Source of the DNA: Flavobacteriaceae bacterium GSB9
GTDB taxonomy: Bacteria; Bacteroidota; Bacteroidia; Flavobacteriales; Flavobacteriaceae
Reading direction: 5' to 3'
Assembly (NCBI GenBank): GCA_022749295.1
Contig: CP062007.1
Location: 1,860,001 to 1,924,000 of the forward strand
DNA length: 64,000 bases
Shown: positions 26,911-35,045 of the stretch, piece after piece
How positions within the stretch are numbered: the stretch's first letter is position 1
Layout of the letters: each line of letters begins with the position of its first letter
Made by a program: the position numbers and the translations under genes
The notes under the pieces: model-generated
Database searches by the model: none
Seen by the model: the letters and a program-made list of their open reading frames with translations, nothing else
What the model was told of the DNA's origin: nothing

Positions 26911-27888
26911 ATGAATCCCTTTTTAGCTAAATTATTAGTTGATGCCGCTCGTAAAAGGCTTGAAAAAAGACGAGCAGGCAAACCTGTGAGCAAAAAGGAA
27001 ATTGTACCCTTGGTTAGGAAATTTCAAGTAGAGTTATCGCACGCGGTTAAGGAGTATGTTTTTATAATTATAGGTGTTTTTTCAGCTGGATTTGGATTAA
27101 AAGGCTTTCTCTTGCCCAACAAATTTATAGATGGTGGCGCTACAGGTATTTCGTTATTGTTAGAAAACATAACATCACTGCAACTCGGATTACTTTTGGT
27201 TTTGGTTAACCTTCCATTTTTAATCTTGGCCTATAAAACCATTGGCAGAAAATTTGCCTTAAAAAGTATTGCGGCCATTAGCTTTTTGGCCATAGTCGTG
27301 CATTTTGTAAACTACCCCATCATAACAGAAGACAAATTATTGATAGCCGTTTTTGGCGGTTTCTTTTTGGGATTGGGTATTGGCATGTCTATGCGTGGCG
27401 GAAGCGTTATCGACGGCACCGAAGTACTGGCTATTTTTTTAAGCCGAAAACTTTCGCTTACTATTGGTGATGTTTTGCTAATTATTAACATTATAATCTT
27501 CTCGGTGGGCGCTTATGTTTTATCTATTGAGATTGCCCTTTACGCTATACTGACTTACCTCTCGGCTGCAAAAACGGTCGATTTTGTAGTCGATGGCGTT
27601 GAAGAATATATTGGGGTCACCATTATCTCTGAAAAACATGAAGAATTACGCCTCATGATTACAAAAAAGTTACAACGTGCCTGTACCATTTATGCCGGAA
27701 AAGGCGGTTATGGAAATAGCGGCACCAGTTATGATAAAGATATAATCTATACTGTTGTAACGCGCCTTGAACTTGCTAAACTGCAAACTGAAATCGATAA
27801 AATCGATAAAAAAGCTTTTATTATTATGGGCATGGTAAAAGATTTAAAAGGCGGCATGATAAAGAAGAAGCCCATGAAAGACCATTGA
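26911..27888 (+). CDS. YitT family membrane protein
   Basis: 325 residues. An N-terminal basic cytoplasmic segment (~1-45) is followed by about five membrane helices (YVFIIIGVFSAGFGLKGFLL; LGLLLVLVNLPFLILAY; SIAAISFLAIVVHFV; LLIAVFGGFFLGLGIGMSM; IGDVLLIINIIIFSVGAYVL) and a cytoplasmic DUF2179 domain (~240-318, VTIISEKHEELRLMITKKLQ). Signature elements GGATGISLLLENI and MRGGSVIDGTEVLAIFLSRK are clear. Transport substrate is not established. Its last codons and stop lie inside a heptamer repeat array. Confidence 0.92.
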   Translation: MNPFLAKLLVDAARKRLEKRRAGKPVSKKEIVPLVRKFQVELSHAVKEYVFIIIGVFSAGFGLKGFLLPNKFIDGGATGISLLLENITSLQLGLLLVLVNLPFLILAYKTIGRKFALKSIAAISFLAIVVHFVNYPIITEDKLLIAVFGGFFLGLGIGMSMRGGSVIDGTEVLAIFLSRKLSLTIGDVLLIINIIIFSVGAYVLSIEIALYAILTYLSAAKTVDFVVDGVEEYIGVTIISEKHEELRLMITKKLQRACTIYAGKGGYGNSGTSYDKDIIYTVVTRLELAKLQTEIDKIDKKAFIIMGMVKDLKGGMIKKKPMKDH

Positions 27889-27956
27889 CCATTGACTATT
27901 GACTATTGACTATTGACTATTGACTATTGACTATTGACTATTGACTATTGACTATT
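27880..27956 (+). repeat. Heptamer tandem repeat, 11 x GACYATT
   Basis: Two GACCATT units followed by nine GACTATT units, 77 bases with exact 7-base period. It covers the final codons and the TGA of the YitT gene and ends seven bases before the GTG start of the cupin gene. A 7-base period allows frame shifts on copy-number change. Confidence 0.95.
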
Positions 27957-27963
27957 GAAATAA

Positions 27964-28329
27964 GTGAAAAAAAAATACACCATACAAAACAGTCCTTTTG
28001 TTGTACCTGCTTCAAATGGCAAAGTAATTAAAGAACATTTCGGACTTGCTACAACGGGCTCCAAAAACATCAGTATTGCCCACATGAAAGCCCCTGCCGG
28101 ATGGAGCGAACCATTTCAAACACCAGAATTTGATGAGTATACCTTCATCATAAAAGGCAAAAAACGATTTATTATTGAGGATGAAACCATAGTTTTAGAA
28201 GCTGGCCAATCTATAAAAATCGAAAAAAACACAAGAGTTCAATATTCCAACCCTTTTACCGAAGTATGCGAATACATTGCTATTTGCACACCGGCGTTCT
28301 CCATGGATTCAGCAAATAGAGAGGAATAG
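27964..28329 (+). CDS. Small cupin-domain protein
   Basis: 121 residues. A single cupin barrel is visible: WSEPFQTPEFDEYTFIIKGK (strand pair with His replaced by Gln/Glu positions) and IVLEAGQSIKIEKNTRVQYS. The start is a GTG because no ATG is available before MKAPAGW; the GTG directly follows the heptamer array. The canonical metal-ligand His residues are not all present, so metal binding is uncertain. The stop is three bases before the alpha/beta hydrolase start, suggesting co-translation. Confidence 0.75.
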   Translation: MKKKYTIQNSPFVVPASNGKVIKEHFGLATTGSKNISIAHMKAPAGWSEPFQTPEFDEYTFIIKGKKRFIIEDETIVLEAGQSIKIEKNTRVQYSNPFTEVCEYIAICTPAFSMDSANREE

Positions 28330-28332
28330 CAC

Positions 28333-29157
28333 ATGGGCAAAATTATCATAAAAACTATTGGAAAGTCAATTAATTTTCTGAGTTACCTCTTACCTAGTTA
28401 CGCCGCAAAATTAGCTGTAAAAATTTTTTCAACACCGCAAAAAGGAAGGCTCACGAACGAAGAAAATGAATATCTTAAATCGGCAAAGCAACAGTCTATT
28501 CAATACAACGATTTTGTACTAAGCACCTACCATTGGAAAGGTAAAAACGCCACCATTTTACTTGCCCACGGCTGGGAAAGCAACTCCTTTAGATGGAAAA
28601 ACCTCATTGAACTACTAAAAACAAAACACTACAATATTGTTTCCATCGATGCTCCGGCGCATGGCAATTCTGGAAGCAAAATCTTTAATGCCGTTTTATA
28701 TTCAGAATGCATTAATCTTGTCGCTAAACAGCATAATGCCAATATCATTATTGGGCATTCTATTGGTGGTACCTCATCGGTCCTGGCAGCCAATAAATAC
28801 AAACTGCCAATTGAAAAGCTTATATTGTTGGGCGCACCTTCAAATTTTGATGAAGTAATTACCAATTACGTTAATATGATGGGTTATAACAAACGCGTTG
28901 TAAAAGCAATGGACAAGTATTATCTAAAACACTTTGGCTACCTTCCTGAGCACTATACCGTGGAAAATTTTTCGTCTAACCTAAAGGCTGACGGACTCAT
29001 TATTCACGATAAAAAAGACCGAATTATTTCTTATAAAGACGCCCTTCAAATCTATAAGCACTATGACAATTCAAAGCTTGTAAAAACCGTTGGTTTTGGG
29101 CACGGTCTTAAATCTGAAAAAGTATATCAACACATTTTAGACTTTCTTGAAGATTAA
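28333..29157 (+). CDS. Alpha/beta hydrolase
   Basis: 274 residues. Fold and triad are visible: oxyanion-loop strand ILLAHGWESNS (~76-85), nucleophile elbow IIIGHSIGG with Ser143, Asp in HDKKDRIIS, and His in GFGHGLKSE. The IDAPAHGNSG segment is typical of the family. An N-terminal hydrophobic stretch may tether it to the membrane. It starts three bases after the cupin gene and ends 20 bases before rluF, forming a compact run. Substrate unknown. Confidence 0.85.
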   Translation: MGKIIIKTIGKSINFLSYLLPSYAAKLAVKIFSTPQKGRLTNEENEYLKSAKQQSIQYNDFVLSTYHWKGKNATILLAHGWESNSFRWKNLIELLKTKHYNIVSIDAPAHGNSGSKIFNAVLYSECINLVAKQHNANIIIGHSIGGTSSVLAANKYKLPIEKLILLGAPSNFDEVITNYVNMMGYNKRVVKAMDKYYLKHFGYLPEHYTVENFSSNLKADGLIIHDKKDRIISYKDALQIYKHYDNSKLVKTVGFGHGLKSEKVYQHILDFLED

Positions 29158-29165
29158 GTTTATTG

Positions 29166-29173
29166 TATTTTTG
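29166..29173 (+). promoter_or_regulatory. Possible -7 element directly before rluF
   Basis: TATTTTTG fits TAnnTTTG and ends four bases before the rluF ATG, which would give a leaderless or near-leaderless transcript. Position is unusual; read-through from the upstream hydrolase gene is the alternative. Confidence 0.3.
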
Positions 29174-29177
29174 AATT

Positions 29178-29930
29178 ATGGCAGAAGAAGGATTAAAACG
29201 AATCAACAAATTTTTAAGTGAGGTAGGCTACTGTTCGCGCAGAGAAGCCGATAAACTTATTGATGCTGGCAGGGTAACCATTAATGGAAATATACCTGAA
29301 ATGGGCACCAAAATTGCACCAAATGATATTGTTGCCATTGATGGGAAAGAAATAAAAAACACTAAGGAAAAATTTGTCTATCTAGCGCTCAACAAACCTG
29401 TGGGCATAGTTTGCACAACCGACACATCGGTTGAGAAGGATAATATTATTGATTTCATCAATTACCATAAGCGTATATTCCCAATCGGTAGATTAGACAA
29501 ACCCAGTGAGGGCCTGATTCTTTTAACTGATGATGGCGATATTGTGAATAAAATTCTTCGCGCCAGCAACAACCACGAAAAAGAATATATTGTTACGGTC
29601 GATAAGCCCATTTCACAGACCTTTGTTGAACGCATGGCTGGCGGAATTTATATTGAAGATTTAAAAAAAACCACAAAGAAATGCAAGGTTGAAAAACTGG
29701 GAACATACAAATTCAAAATTGTTTTAACCCAAGGGTTAAACCGGCAAATTCGGCGTATGTGCGATTACTTGAATTATGAAGTACAAACGCTAAAACGGGT
29801 AAGAATAATGAATATAAAATTAGATGTGCCCGTTGGAAAATACCGCGAATTAACTAAAGAAGAGTTTTCCGAACTCAATCAACTTTTAAAAGATTCTACT
29901 AAAACATTTAAAAGTAAACCCCGAAAATAA
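29178..29930 (+). CDS. rluF: 23S rRNA pseudouridine synthase, RluF-like
   Basis: 250 residues. S4 RNA-binding domain at ~6-60 (RINKFLSEVGYCSRREADKL) followed by the RsuA/RluB/E/F catalytic domain. The catalytic Asp107 sits in PIGRLDKPSEGLILLTDDG, and QGLNRQIRRMC is the conserved C-terminal motif. KP-S-E-GL in place of D-T-S/T-GL is the pattern usually seen in RluF (target U2604 in Escherichia coli numbering). Assignment to RluF within the family is likely but not certain. A terminator separates it from convergent folD. Confidence 0.9.
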   Translation: MAEEGLKRINKFLSEVGYCSRREADKLIDAGRVTINGNIPEMGTKIAPNDIVAIDGKEIKNTKEKFVYLALNKPVGIVCTTDTSVEKDNIIDFINYHKRIFPIGRLDKPSEGLILLTDDGDIVNKILRASNNHEKEYIVTVDKPISQTFVERMAGGIYIEDLKKTTKKCKVEKLGTYKFKIVLTQGLNRQIRRMCDYLNYEVQTLKRVRIMNIKLDVPVGKYRELTKEEFSELNQLLKDSTKTFKSKPRK

Positions 29931-29938
29931 AAGCTTAA

Positions 29939-29973
29939 AAAAAGGATTTCAAACATAGTCTAAAATCCTTTTT
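29939..29973. terminator. Bidirectional intrinsic terminator
   Basis: 11-bp stem AAAAAGGATTT/AAATCCTTTTT, 13-base loop, between convergent rluF and folD. Confidence 0.75.
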
Positions 29974-29996
29974 CAAAATAATATATGTGATTCTTT

Positions 29997-30872
29997 CTAT
30001 CCGTGTCTTTCTCTTGCTAAAAGCGTATTTTTTAGAAGCATAGCAATCGTCATGGGCCCAACACCTCCAGGAACTGGTGTAATATAACTTGCTTTTTGGC
30101 TTACACTTGAAAACTCAACATCGCCAGCCAATCGGTAACCATTTTTCTTAGTAGCATCTGGCACTCGGGTAATCCCCACGTCGATAACCACTACGTCCTC
30201 TTTAACCATATCACCAGTTAAAAACTCCGAAATACCAATGGCAGCCACAATAATGTCGGCCTTTTTAGTAACTTCAGCCAAATTCTTGGTTCGGCTGTGC
30301 ACCACAGTTACGGTGGCATCGCCTGCAGTTCTTTTTTGGCTCATTAAAATACTCATGGGGCGGCCCACAATATGGCTTCTTCCCATAACCACAACATTTT
30401 TACCCGAAGTTTGTACTTGGTAACGCTCCAACAACTCTAAAATCCCATAAGGAGTTGCAGGTAAAAAGGTAGGCAAATCTAAGGCCATTTTACCAACATT
30501 TACAGGGTGAAAACCATCAACGTCCTTGTCGGGGTCAATAGCCATTAACACTTTTTGCTCATCAATTTGTTCGGGCAATGGTAATTGCACAATAAACCCA
30601 TCAATATCGTCATTGGTATTTAATTCATTGATTTTTTCAAGAAGTTTGGCTTCAGAAGTGTATTCTGGAAGTTCAATTAGTGTAGACTTAAACCCGATGC
30701 GTTCACAAGCCTTTACCTTGGCATTAACATAGGTCATACTCGCACCATCAGAGCCTACCAAAACAGCAGCCAAATGCGGCACTTTTTCACCTTTAGCCAC
30801 CATAGATTTAACATGGTCGGCTATTTCTTCTTTAATGTCGTTACTTACTTTTTTACCGTCTAAGATTGTCAT
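29997..30872 (-). CDS. folD: Bifunctional methylenetetrahydrofolate dehydrogenase/cyclohydrolase
   Basis: 291 residues, normal for FolD, which interconverts 5,10-methylene-THF and 10-formyl-THF using NADP. Conserved segments: [13 protein letters not shown] (catalytic Lys), [37 protein letters not shown] (dinucleotide site), and [16 protein letters not shown] near the C-terminus. It lies 118 bases downstream of ffh on the same strand; an intergenic palindrome sits between. Confidence 0.97.
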   Translation of the reverse strand: MTILDGKKVSNDIKEEIADHVKSMVAKGEKVPHLAAVLVGSDGASMTYVNAKVKACERIGFKSTLIELPEYTSEAKLLEKINELNTNDDIDGFIVQLPLPEQIDEQKVLMAIDPDKDVDGFHPVNVGKMALDLPTFLPATPYGILELLERYQVQTSGKNVVVMGRSHIVGRPMSILMSQKRTAGDATVTVVHSRTKNLAEVTKKADIIVAAIGISEFLTGDMVKEDVVVIDVGITRVPDATKKNGYRLAGDVEFSSVSQKASYITPVPGGVGPMTIAMLLKNTLLARERHG

Positions 30873-30946
30873 TTAATATAAGTTTTCACCACCAATTCAC
30901 GAATTTATTCTCGTAAAGTCTTTAAGGTGTAAAGGTTATTTTTAAG

Positions 30947-30967
30947 ATGCTGAAACATATTCAGCAT
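30947..30967. repeat. Intergenic palindrome ATGCTGAA/TTCAGCAT
   Basis: 8-bp perfect stem with a 5-base loop (ACATA), followed by GAC, between ffh and folD. Same CTGAA/TTCAG core as the palindrome at 11544-11564. Confidence 0.55.
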
Positions 30968-30990
30968 GACACTTTTAACTTTTAACAAGA

Positions 30991-32319
30991 TTAACGCATA
31001 TTCTTCATCATTTGCATCATCTTTTTACCGCCACCACCTTGCATCATTTTCATCATCTTGCTCATTTGGTTAAACTGCTTTAAAAGTTGATTTACTTCCT
31101 GAACCGATGTACCGGAACCCTTAGCTACACGCCTTTTTCTACTGGCATTTAAGATAGAAGGATTGGTACGCTCTTTGGGTGTCATGGAATGAATTATCGC
31201 TTCAATGCCTTTAAAAGCATCATCGTCAATATCAACATCTTTCAACATTTTTCCAGCACCGGGAATCATACCCATAAGGTCTTTCATATTCCCCATTTTT
31301 TTAATTTGCTGGATTTGCTTTAAGAAATCGTCAAAACCAAATTGGTTTTTAGCTATTTTCTTTTGAAGTTTTCTGGCTTCCTGCTCATCAAACTGCTCTT
31401 GGGCACGCTCAACTAACGATACCACATCTCCCATGCCCAGAATACGATCGGCCATACGAGATGGATAAAACACATCGATAGCTTCCATTTTTTCACCTGT
31501 ACCGATAAACTTGATAGGCTTATTGACAACAGATTTAATAGAAATAGCTGCTCCACCACGCGTGTCACCATCTAACTTAGTCAAGATAACACCATCGAAA
31601 TTTAAAACATCATTAAAGGCTTTGGCCGTATTTACAGCATCCTGACCCGTCATGGAATCGACAACGAATAGGGTTTCATTTGGATTGATAGCCTTATGGA
31701 TATTCGATATTTCGGTCATCATAGCCTCATCTACAGCCAAACGACCAGCGGTATCTATAATAACGACGTTATGTCCATTGGATTTCGCATGTGCGATTGC
31801 TGCTTGAGAGATAGCTACAGGGTCATTATTTCCTTTATCGCTAAAAACCTCAACACCTATTTGGTCTCCAACAACATGCAACTGGTTTATCGCCGCAGGA
31901 CGATACACATCACAGGCTACCAATAAAGGTTTTTTGGTTTTTTTATTTTTAAGATAATTGGCCAGCTTACCAGAAAACGTAGTTTTACCAGAACCTTGCA
32001 AACCAGACATTAGAATAACACTTGGGTTTCCGGAAAGATCAATACCTTCTGCATCGCCGCCCATCAGTTGTGTTAATTCATCCTTAACAATTTTAACCAT
32101 CAATTGCCCTGGCTGAAGCGTAGTTAATACGTTTTGTCCAAGTGCCTTTTCCTTAACTTTATTAGTAAATTCCTTAGCAATTTTAAAGTTAACATCGGCA
32201 TCTAAGAGTGCGCGCCTAACTTCCTTTAAAGTCTCTGCTACGTTTACTTCAGTAATACTGCCGTGCCCCTTTAAAACATGTAAGGCCTTATCTAATTTTT
32301 CACTTAAATTGTTAAACAT
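30991..32319 (-). CDS. ffh: Signal recognition particle protein Ffh
   Basis: 442 residues. Ffh binds SRP RNA and signal sequences of membrane proteins and docks with FtsY. N domain (~1-85), G domain with GLQGSGKTTFSGKLA (G1), DTAGRLAVDE (G3), TKLDGDTRGGAA (G4) and GTGEKMEAIDVF; C-terminal Met-rich M domain ending in MMKMMQGGGGKKMMQMMKNM. A RRVAKGSG motif contacts the RNA. The SRP RNA gene is not in the window. A TAAATTTG promoter element lies 25 bases upstream of the ATG. Confidence 0.97.
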   Translation of the reverse strand: MFNNLSEKLDKALHVLKGHGSITEVNVAETLKEVRRALLDADVNFKIAKEFTNKVKEKALGQNVLTTLQPGQLMVKIVKDELTQLMGGDAEGIDLSGNPSVILMSGLQGSGKTTFSGKLANYLKNKKTKKPLLVACDVYRPAAINQLHVVGDQIGVEVFSDKGNNDPVAISQAAIAHAKSNGHNVVIIDTAGRLAVDEAMMTEISNIHKAINPNETLFVVDSMTGQDAVNTAKAFNDVLNFDGVILTKLDGDTRGGAAISIKSVVNKPIKFIGTGEKMEAIDVFYPSRMADRILGMGDVVSLVERAQEQFDEQEARKLQKKIAKNQFGFDDFLKQIQQIKKMGNMKDLMGMIPGAGKMLKDVDIDDDAFKGIEAIIHSMTPKERTNPSILNASRKRRVAKGSGTSVQEVNQLLKQFNQMSKMMKMMQGGGGKKMMQMMKNMR

Positions 32320-32343
32320 ATTTCTTCTAAATTTTTAGAGTTG

Positions 32344-32351
32344 CAAATTTA
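32344..32351 (-). promoter_or_regulatory. Promoter -7 element of ffh
   Basis: Reads TAAATTTG on the minus strand (TAnnTTTG), 25 bases before the ffh ATG. Confidence 0.5.
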
Positions 32352-32393
32352 ATGATTTGAAGCGTATTATGACAAGAAACATGCTATAATGTG

Positions 32394-32430
32394 TATAAAA
32401 AAAGGCTGTCAATTTAAATTGACAGCCTTT
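32394..32430 (-). terminator. Intrinsic terminator of the module 2 lipoprotein
   Basis: 30-base perfect palindrome from AAAGGCTGTCAATTT to AAATTGACAGCCTTT (32401-32430), followed on the minus strand by T7. Confidence 0.85.
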
Positions 32431-32495
32431 AAAGGAAACCTGATAATTAACCTAACCAACCGAAAATGCAGATTTCCTTTTCACCAAAAACATAA

Positions 32496-34247
32496 TTATG
32501 CTTTCTTTTCCAGAACTAAAATGCGTTCTATACCACCGCTGGCGTTTAGATCTTTCACTTCAATCCTGTTTGGTGTAATTTCTTTTATTTTCCATCTATA
32601 ATTTAATTGTGCAAATGGTTCGTTGCTTCCAAAATATAAGCCCAAGTTTAAGCCTTCTTTTCTGTAAGACAGCCAAGCGCCGCTAAAAACGCCATTATTG
32701 GGATCGGTTACCACGATTCTTCCAGAAGCTCTAAAATCTAAAGTGTACATATAGAAAGGCTCTGGGTTGTTTTCGTTTTCAACGTGATAGGCCGCTACTT
32801 CCCACAGACCGTTTGTTAACACATCATCCACATACTTTAAATCGTCATCAATATCTGGGCAATGTCTTTCAAGAATCATTTTATTACTTGCATTTTCAAG
32901 CTTGATTAAATCTTCTTGCAAGAACGTAATTAACCATTCTAGTTTTAGGTTTGGCCTGCCTTCAAGCATAATTTTAAGTGTAAAACCAATGTTTCTCACA
33001 CCAATTTCATAGGTCCCTTCAACCAACTCGCCATTTATTCTTAATTTTACAATGTTATTGGCATAAAATTTCAACGGTGTGCCTATGTATTCGTTGTCGT
33101 TATCAACCCCATCAACATTTAAGCGGGCAATACGCCACATACATTCTTGTAGAAATTTTTCAATGCGGTCTTTGGTAATATCGATAACCACTTCACAATT
33201 TTTCTTCATAATGATTCGATTACCACCTTCTTCGTAAAGCTTAATTTTTCCGTATTCAATATCATAAACAAACCACTCTAACGTAAAATCGGCCAGATTT
33301 TCAAACTCCATTTTTAAAAGTGCACCACTATCTGTAACACGAGTACTCCAAGTACCGGTTAAAATATCGCCGCCTCTGGCTCGCATAACAACCACACCTT
33401 CTTCTTTAAAGTTTAAGGCGTACTCCTTAAATTCTTCGGTATTATCCTGATTGTTTCGTTGGTATTCGTATACTACCCACGGACACAATTTTAAATACTC
33501 ATCTAGTTTCTCTTTAGTAAAATCGTCGTCACCGTAATCGTTATCATCATCTTCATCACAAGAATCTTTGGCCTCCTTTATGGTTCGTGCCAATTCTATA
33601 TTATTATTTACCGTTATTTCGCTTCCGTCAGCCAACACCATAGTTACAGGAAAATTAAGGCTTGCAAATACTTCTGCATTTTTAACACGTTTAATAAAAC
33701 GGTATAATTGTGTGTCATTTTCAATCGTAATGACATCGATTATTTGAAAATCGGTATCGTAAACCGAAAATGAAATAGGATACTGAAAATCGATGCACTC
33801 AATATCGTCATCTTCTTCGTTTTCTCCTTTACAATCTGCCACCAAATCTTCTAAAGCATCTTCGTTTTCGATTACAATTTCTTCATGGTTTGAAAGTACA
33901 ACCGTAATTGGAAAAATGATATCCAGCTCGTCATCGTCATCATCAAACTCTTTGAAAATAGCTTCAATGATTTTAAAATCTTCTTTAGAATCGATGATAA
34001 TTTCCAGCCCTTTTACCTTAACAGTAATAGGTAATTCAACAGACAAACAGCTAGCACCGTCAATAATGTTATCAGCAGATCCATCCATGGTAGAAGTTGA
34101 GAGCATTAAACTGGTCAACTCTGATTCTGGGGCAAGTGCTTCGGTCTCGTCAGTAGGCGTAATTTCTATGGCTTCCTCCTGACAAGACGTTAGCATCAAT
34201 AGGGCAAAAAAAGGAATCAATAATAGCGTCTTCATGTTAGTTTTCAT
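32496..34247 (-). CDS. Repeat-containing surface lipoprotein (module 2)
   Basis: 583 residues from the ATG at 34247; lipobox LLMLTSC. A longer frame to 34271 lies too close to the predicted promoter. The mature protein opens with MDGSADNIIDGASC, nearly the module 1 motif, then two ~75-residue repeats with the same Cys frame (CLSVELPITVKVKGLEI; FPITVVLSNHEEIVI; CIDFQYPISFSV; FPVTMVLADGSEITV). Acidic runs (DDDDDE, EDDDIE, DEDDDNDYGDDD) separate them. Three ~105-residue lipocalin-like units follow, each beginning L-x-x-C/G-x-W (KLCPWVVYEYQ; QECMWRIARLN; TNGLWEVAAYH). Module 1 has one such unit. It is divergent from the sigma gene. Function unknown. Confidence 0.8.
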   Translation of the reverse strand: MKTNMKTLLLIPFFALLMLTSCQEEAIEITPTDETEALAPESELTSLMLSTSTMDGSADNIIDGASCLSVELPITVKVKGLEIIIDSKEDFKIIEAIFKEFDDDDDELDIIFPITVVLSNHEEIVIENEDALEDLVADCKGENEEDDDIECIDFQYPISFSVYDTDFQIIDVITIENDTQLYRFIKRVKNAEVFASLNFPVTMVLADGSEITVNNNIELARTIKEAKDSCDEDDDNDYGDDDFTKEKLDEYLKLCPWVVYEYQRNNQDNTEEFKEYALNFKEEGVVVMRARGGDILTGTWSTRVTDSGALLKMEFENLADFTLEWFVYDIEYGKIKLYEEGGNRIIMKKNCEVVIDITKDRIEKFLQECMWRIARLNVDGVDNDNEYIGTPLKFYANNIVKLRINGELVEGTYEIGVRNIGFTLKIMLEGRPNLKLEWLITFLQEDLIKLENASNKMILERHCPDIDDDLKYVDDVLTNGLWEVAAYHVENENNPEPFYMYTLDFRASGRIVVTDPNNGVFSGAWLSYRKEGLNLGLYFGSNEPFAQLNYRWKIKEITPNRIEVKDLNASGGIERILVLEKKA

Positions 34248-34281
34248 AGTTAGTGATTTTGGGTAAAACATAGCTTTTTAT

Positions 34282-34315
34282 TTATAAAACAGGATAACTT
34301 TAAAAATTCCTACCC
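34282..34315 (-). promoter_or_regulatory. Predicted ECF-sigma promoter of the module 2 lipoprotein (site E)
   Basis: On the minus strand: GGGTAGGAA, 15 bases, TGTTTTATAA, ending 34 bases before the ATG at 34247. Same blocks and spacing as site F before fecR. Clearly related to, but distinct from, the module 1 motif. Confidence 0.6.
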
Positions 34316-34395
34316 TTGACTCTAAAAAAGTTTTAAAATTTCAAAGTTTCAAAATTTGAAAAGCCTTATTTTAGTGGCACCAACTACCAATAAAA

Positions 34396-34911
34396 ATGGG
34401 AAAACAACTGCATAACCATATTTGTGAGGAACATTTATTTTCTTCCATTTTCAAAAAACACTCTAAAAACTTATACAACTTTTTATACTATAAATTTGGC
34501 GAATTGCTCAATCCAAAAGACAAAATGCAGGAAGCTTTTATCAAATTATGGGAAAACTGTGCTAAGATCTCGCCTGATAAAGCCAAGAGTTTTTTATTTA
34601 CCACTGCTAATAATTTAATGCTAAACGAAGCAGCCCACCAGAAAGTGGTTTTAAAATATCAACAGACCAAACCTAAAATAAGCACCAACGAAAGTCCAGA
34701 ATTTTTAATGCAGCTATCTCAATATAACGACAAACTGCAAAGAGCCTTGGCTAATTTAACCGAAGCCCAGCGTGAAGCTTTTATGATGAACCGCGTTGAG
34801 GGCAAAAGGTTTAAGGAAATTGCTGAGATTTTGGATATTTCAACAAAAGCCGTTGAAAAGCGTATTTACGGTGCGTTGGAAAAATTACGCAAAGACATCA
34901 AGGAGTTATAG
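34396..34911 (+). CDS. ECF RNA polymerase sigma factor (module 2)
   Basis: 171 residues. Region 2 (~15-85, LFSSIFKKHSKNLYNFLYYK; DKMQEAFIKLWEN) and region 4 (~112-168, LTEAQREAFMMNRVEGKRFK; EIAEILDISTKAVEKRIYGA) are intact. Compared with the module 1 sigma factor the catalytic frame is the same but the recognition helices differ (DISTKAVEKRIYGA versus GVSQKAVEKRMSGA), which fits the different promoter motif. Divergent from the lipoprotein gene (148 bases), followed by fecR after a 134-base gap that contains a heptamer repeat and site F. Confidence 0.94.
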   Translation: MGKQLHNHICEEHLFSSIFKKHSKNLYNFLYYKFGELLNPKDKMQEAFIKLWENCAKISPDKAKSFLFTTANNLMLNEAAHQKVVLKYQQTKPKISTNESPEFLMQLSQYNDKLQRALANLTEAQREAFMMNRVEGKRFKEIAEILDISTKAVEKRIYGALEKLRKDIKEL

Positions 34912-34946
34912 TTGTTGGTTGTTGGTTGTTGGTTGTTGGTTGTTGG
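34912..34946 (+). repeat. Heptamer tandem repeat, 5 x TTGTTGG
   Basis: 35 bases, five exact units, starting on the base after the sigma stop codon. Like the GACYATT array at 27.9 kb it has a 7-base period and abuts a stop codon. Confidence 0.95.
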
Positions 34947-34997
34947 AAACTATTATTTTATTCTGAAAATATTTTTTTTTCAAAAAATAATGCTCCA

Positions 34998-35031
34998 GGG
35001 TAGGAAAAAATAAAACTCAATTGTTATATAA
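34998..35031 (+). promoter_or_regulatory. Predicted ECF-sigma promoter of fecR/TonB receptor (site F, module 2)
   Basis: GGGTAGGAA, 15 bases, TGTTATATAA, in the gap between sigma and fecR, 15 bases before the fecR ATG. Same arrangement as site C in module 1. Confidence 0.6.
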
Positions 35032-35045
35032 TTGAATATACGACG

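Noticed and set aside
27880-27956. Possible CRISPR array
   Set aside because: Units of seven bases with no spacers; a simple tandem repeat.
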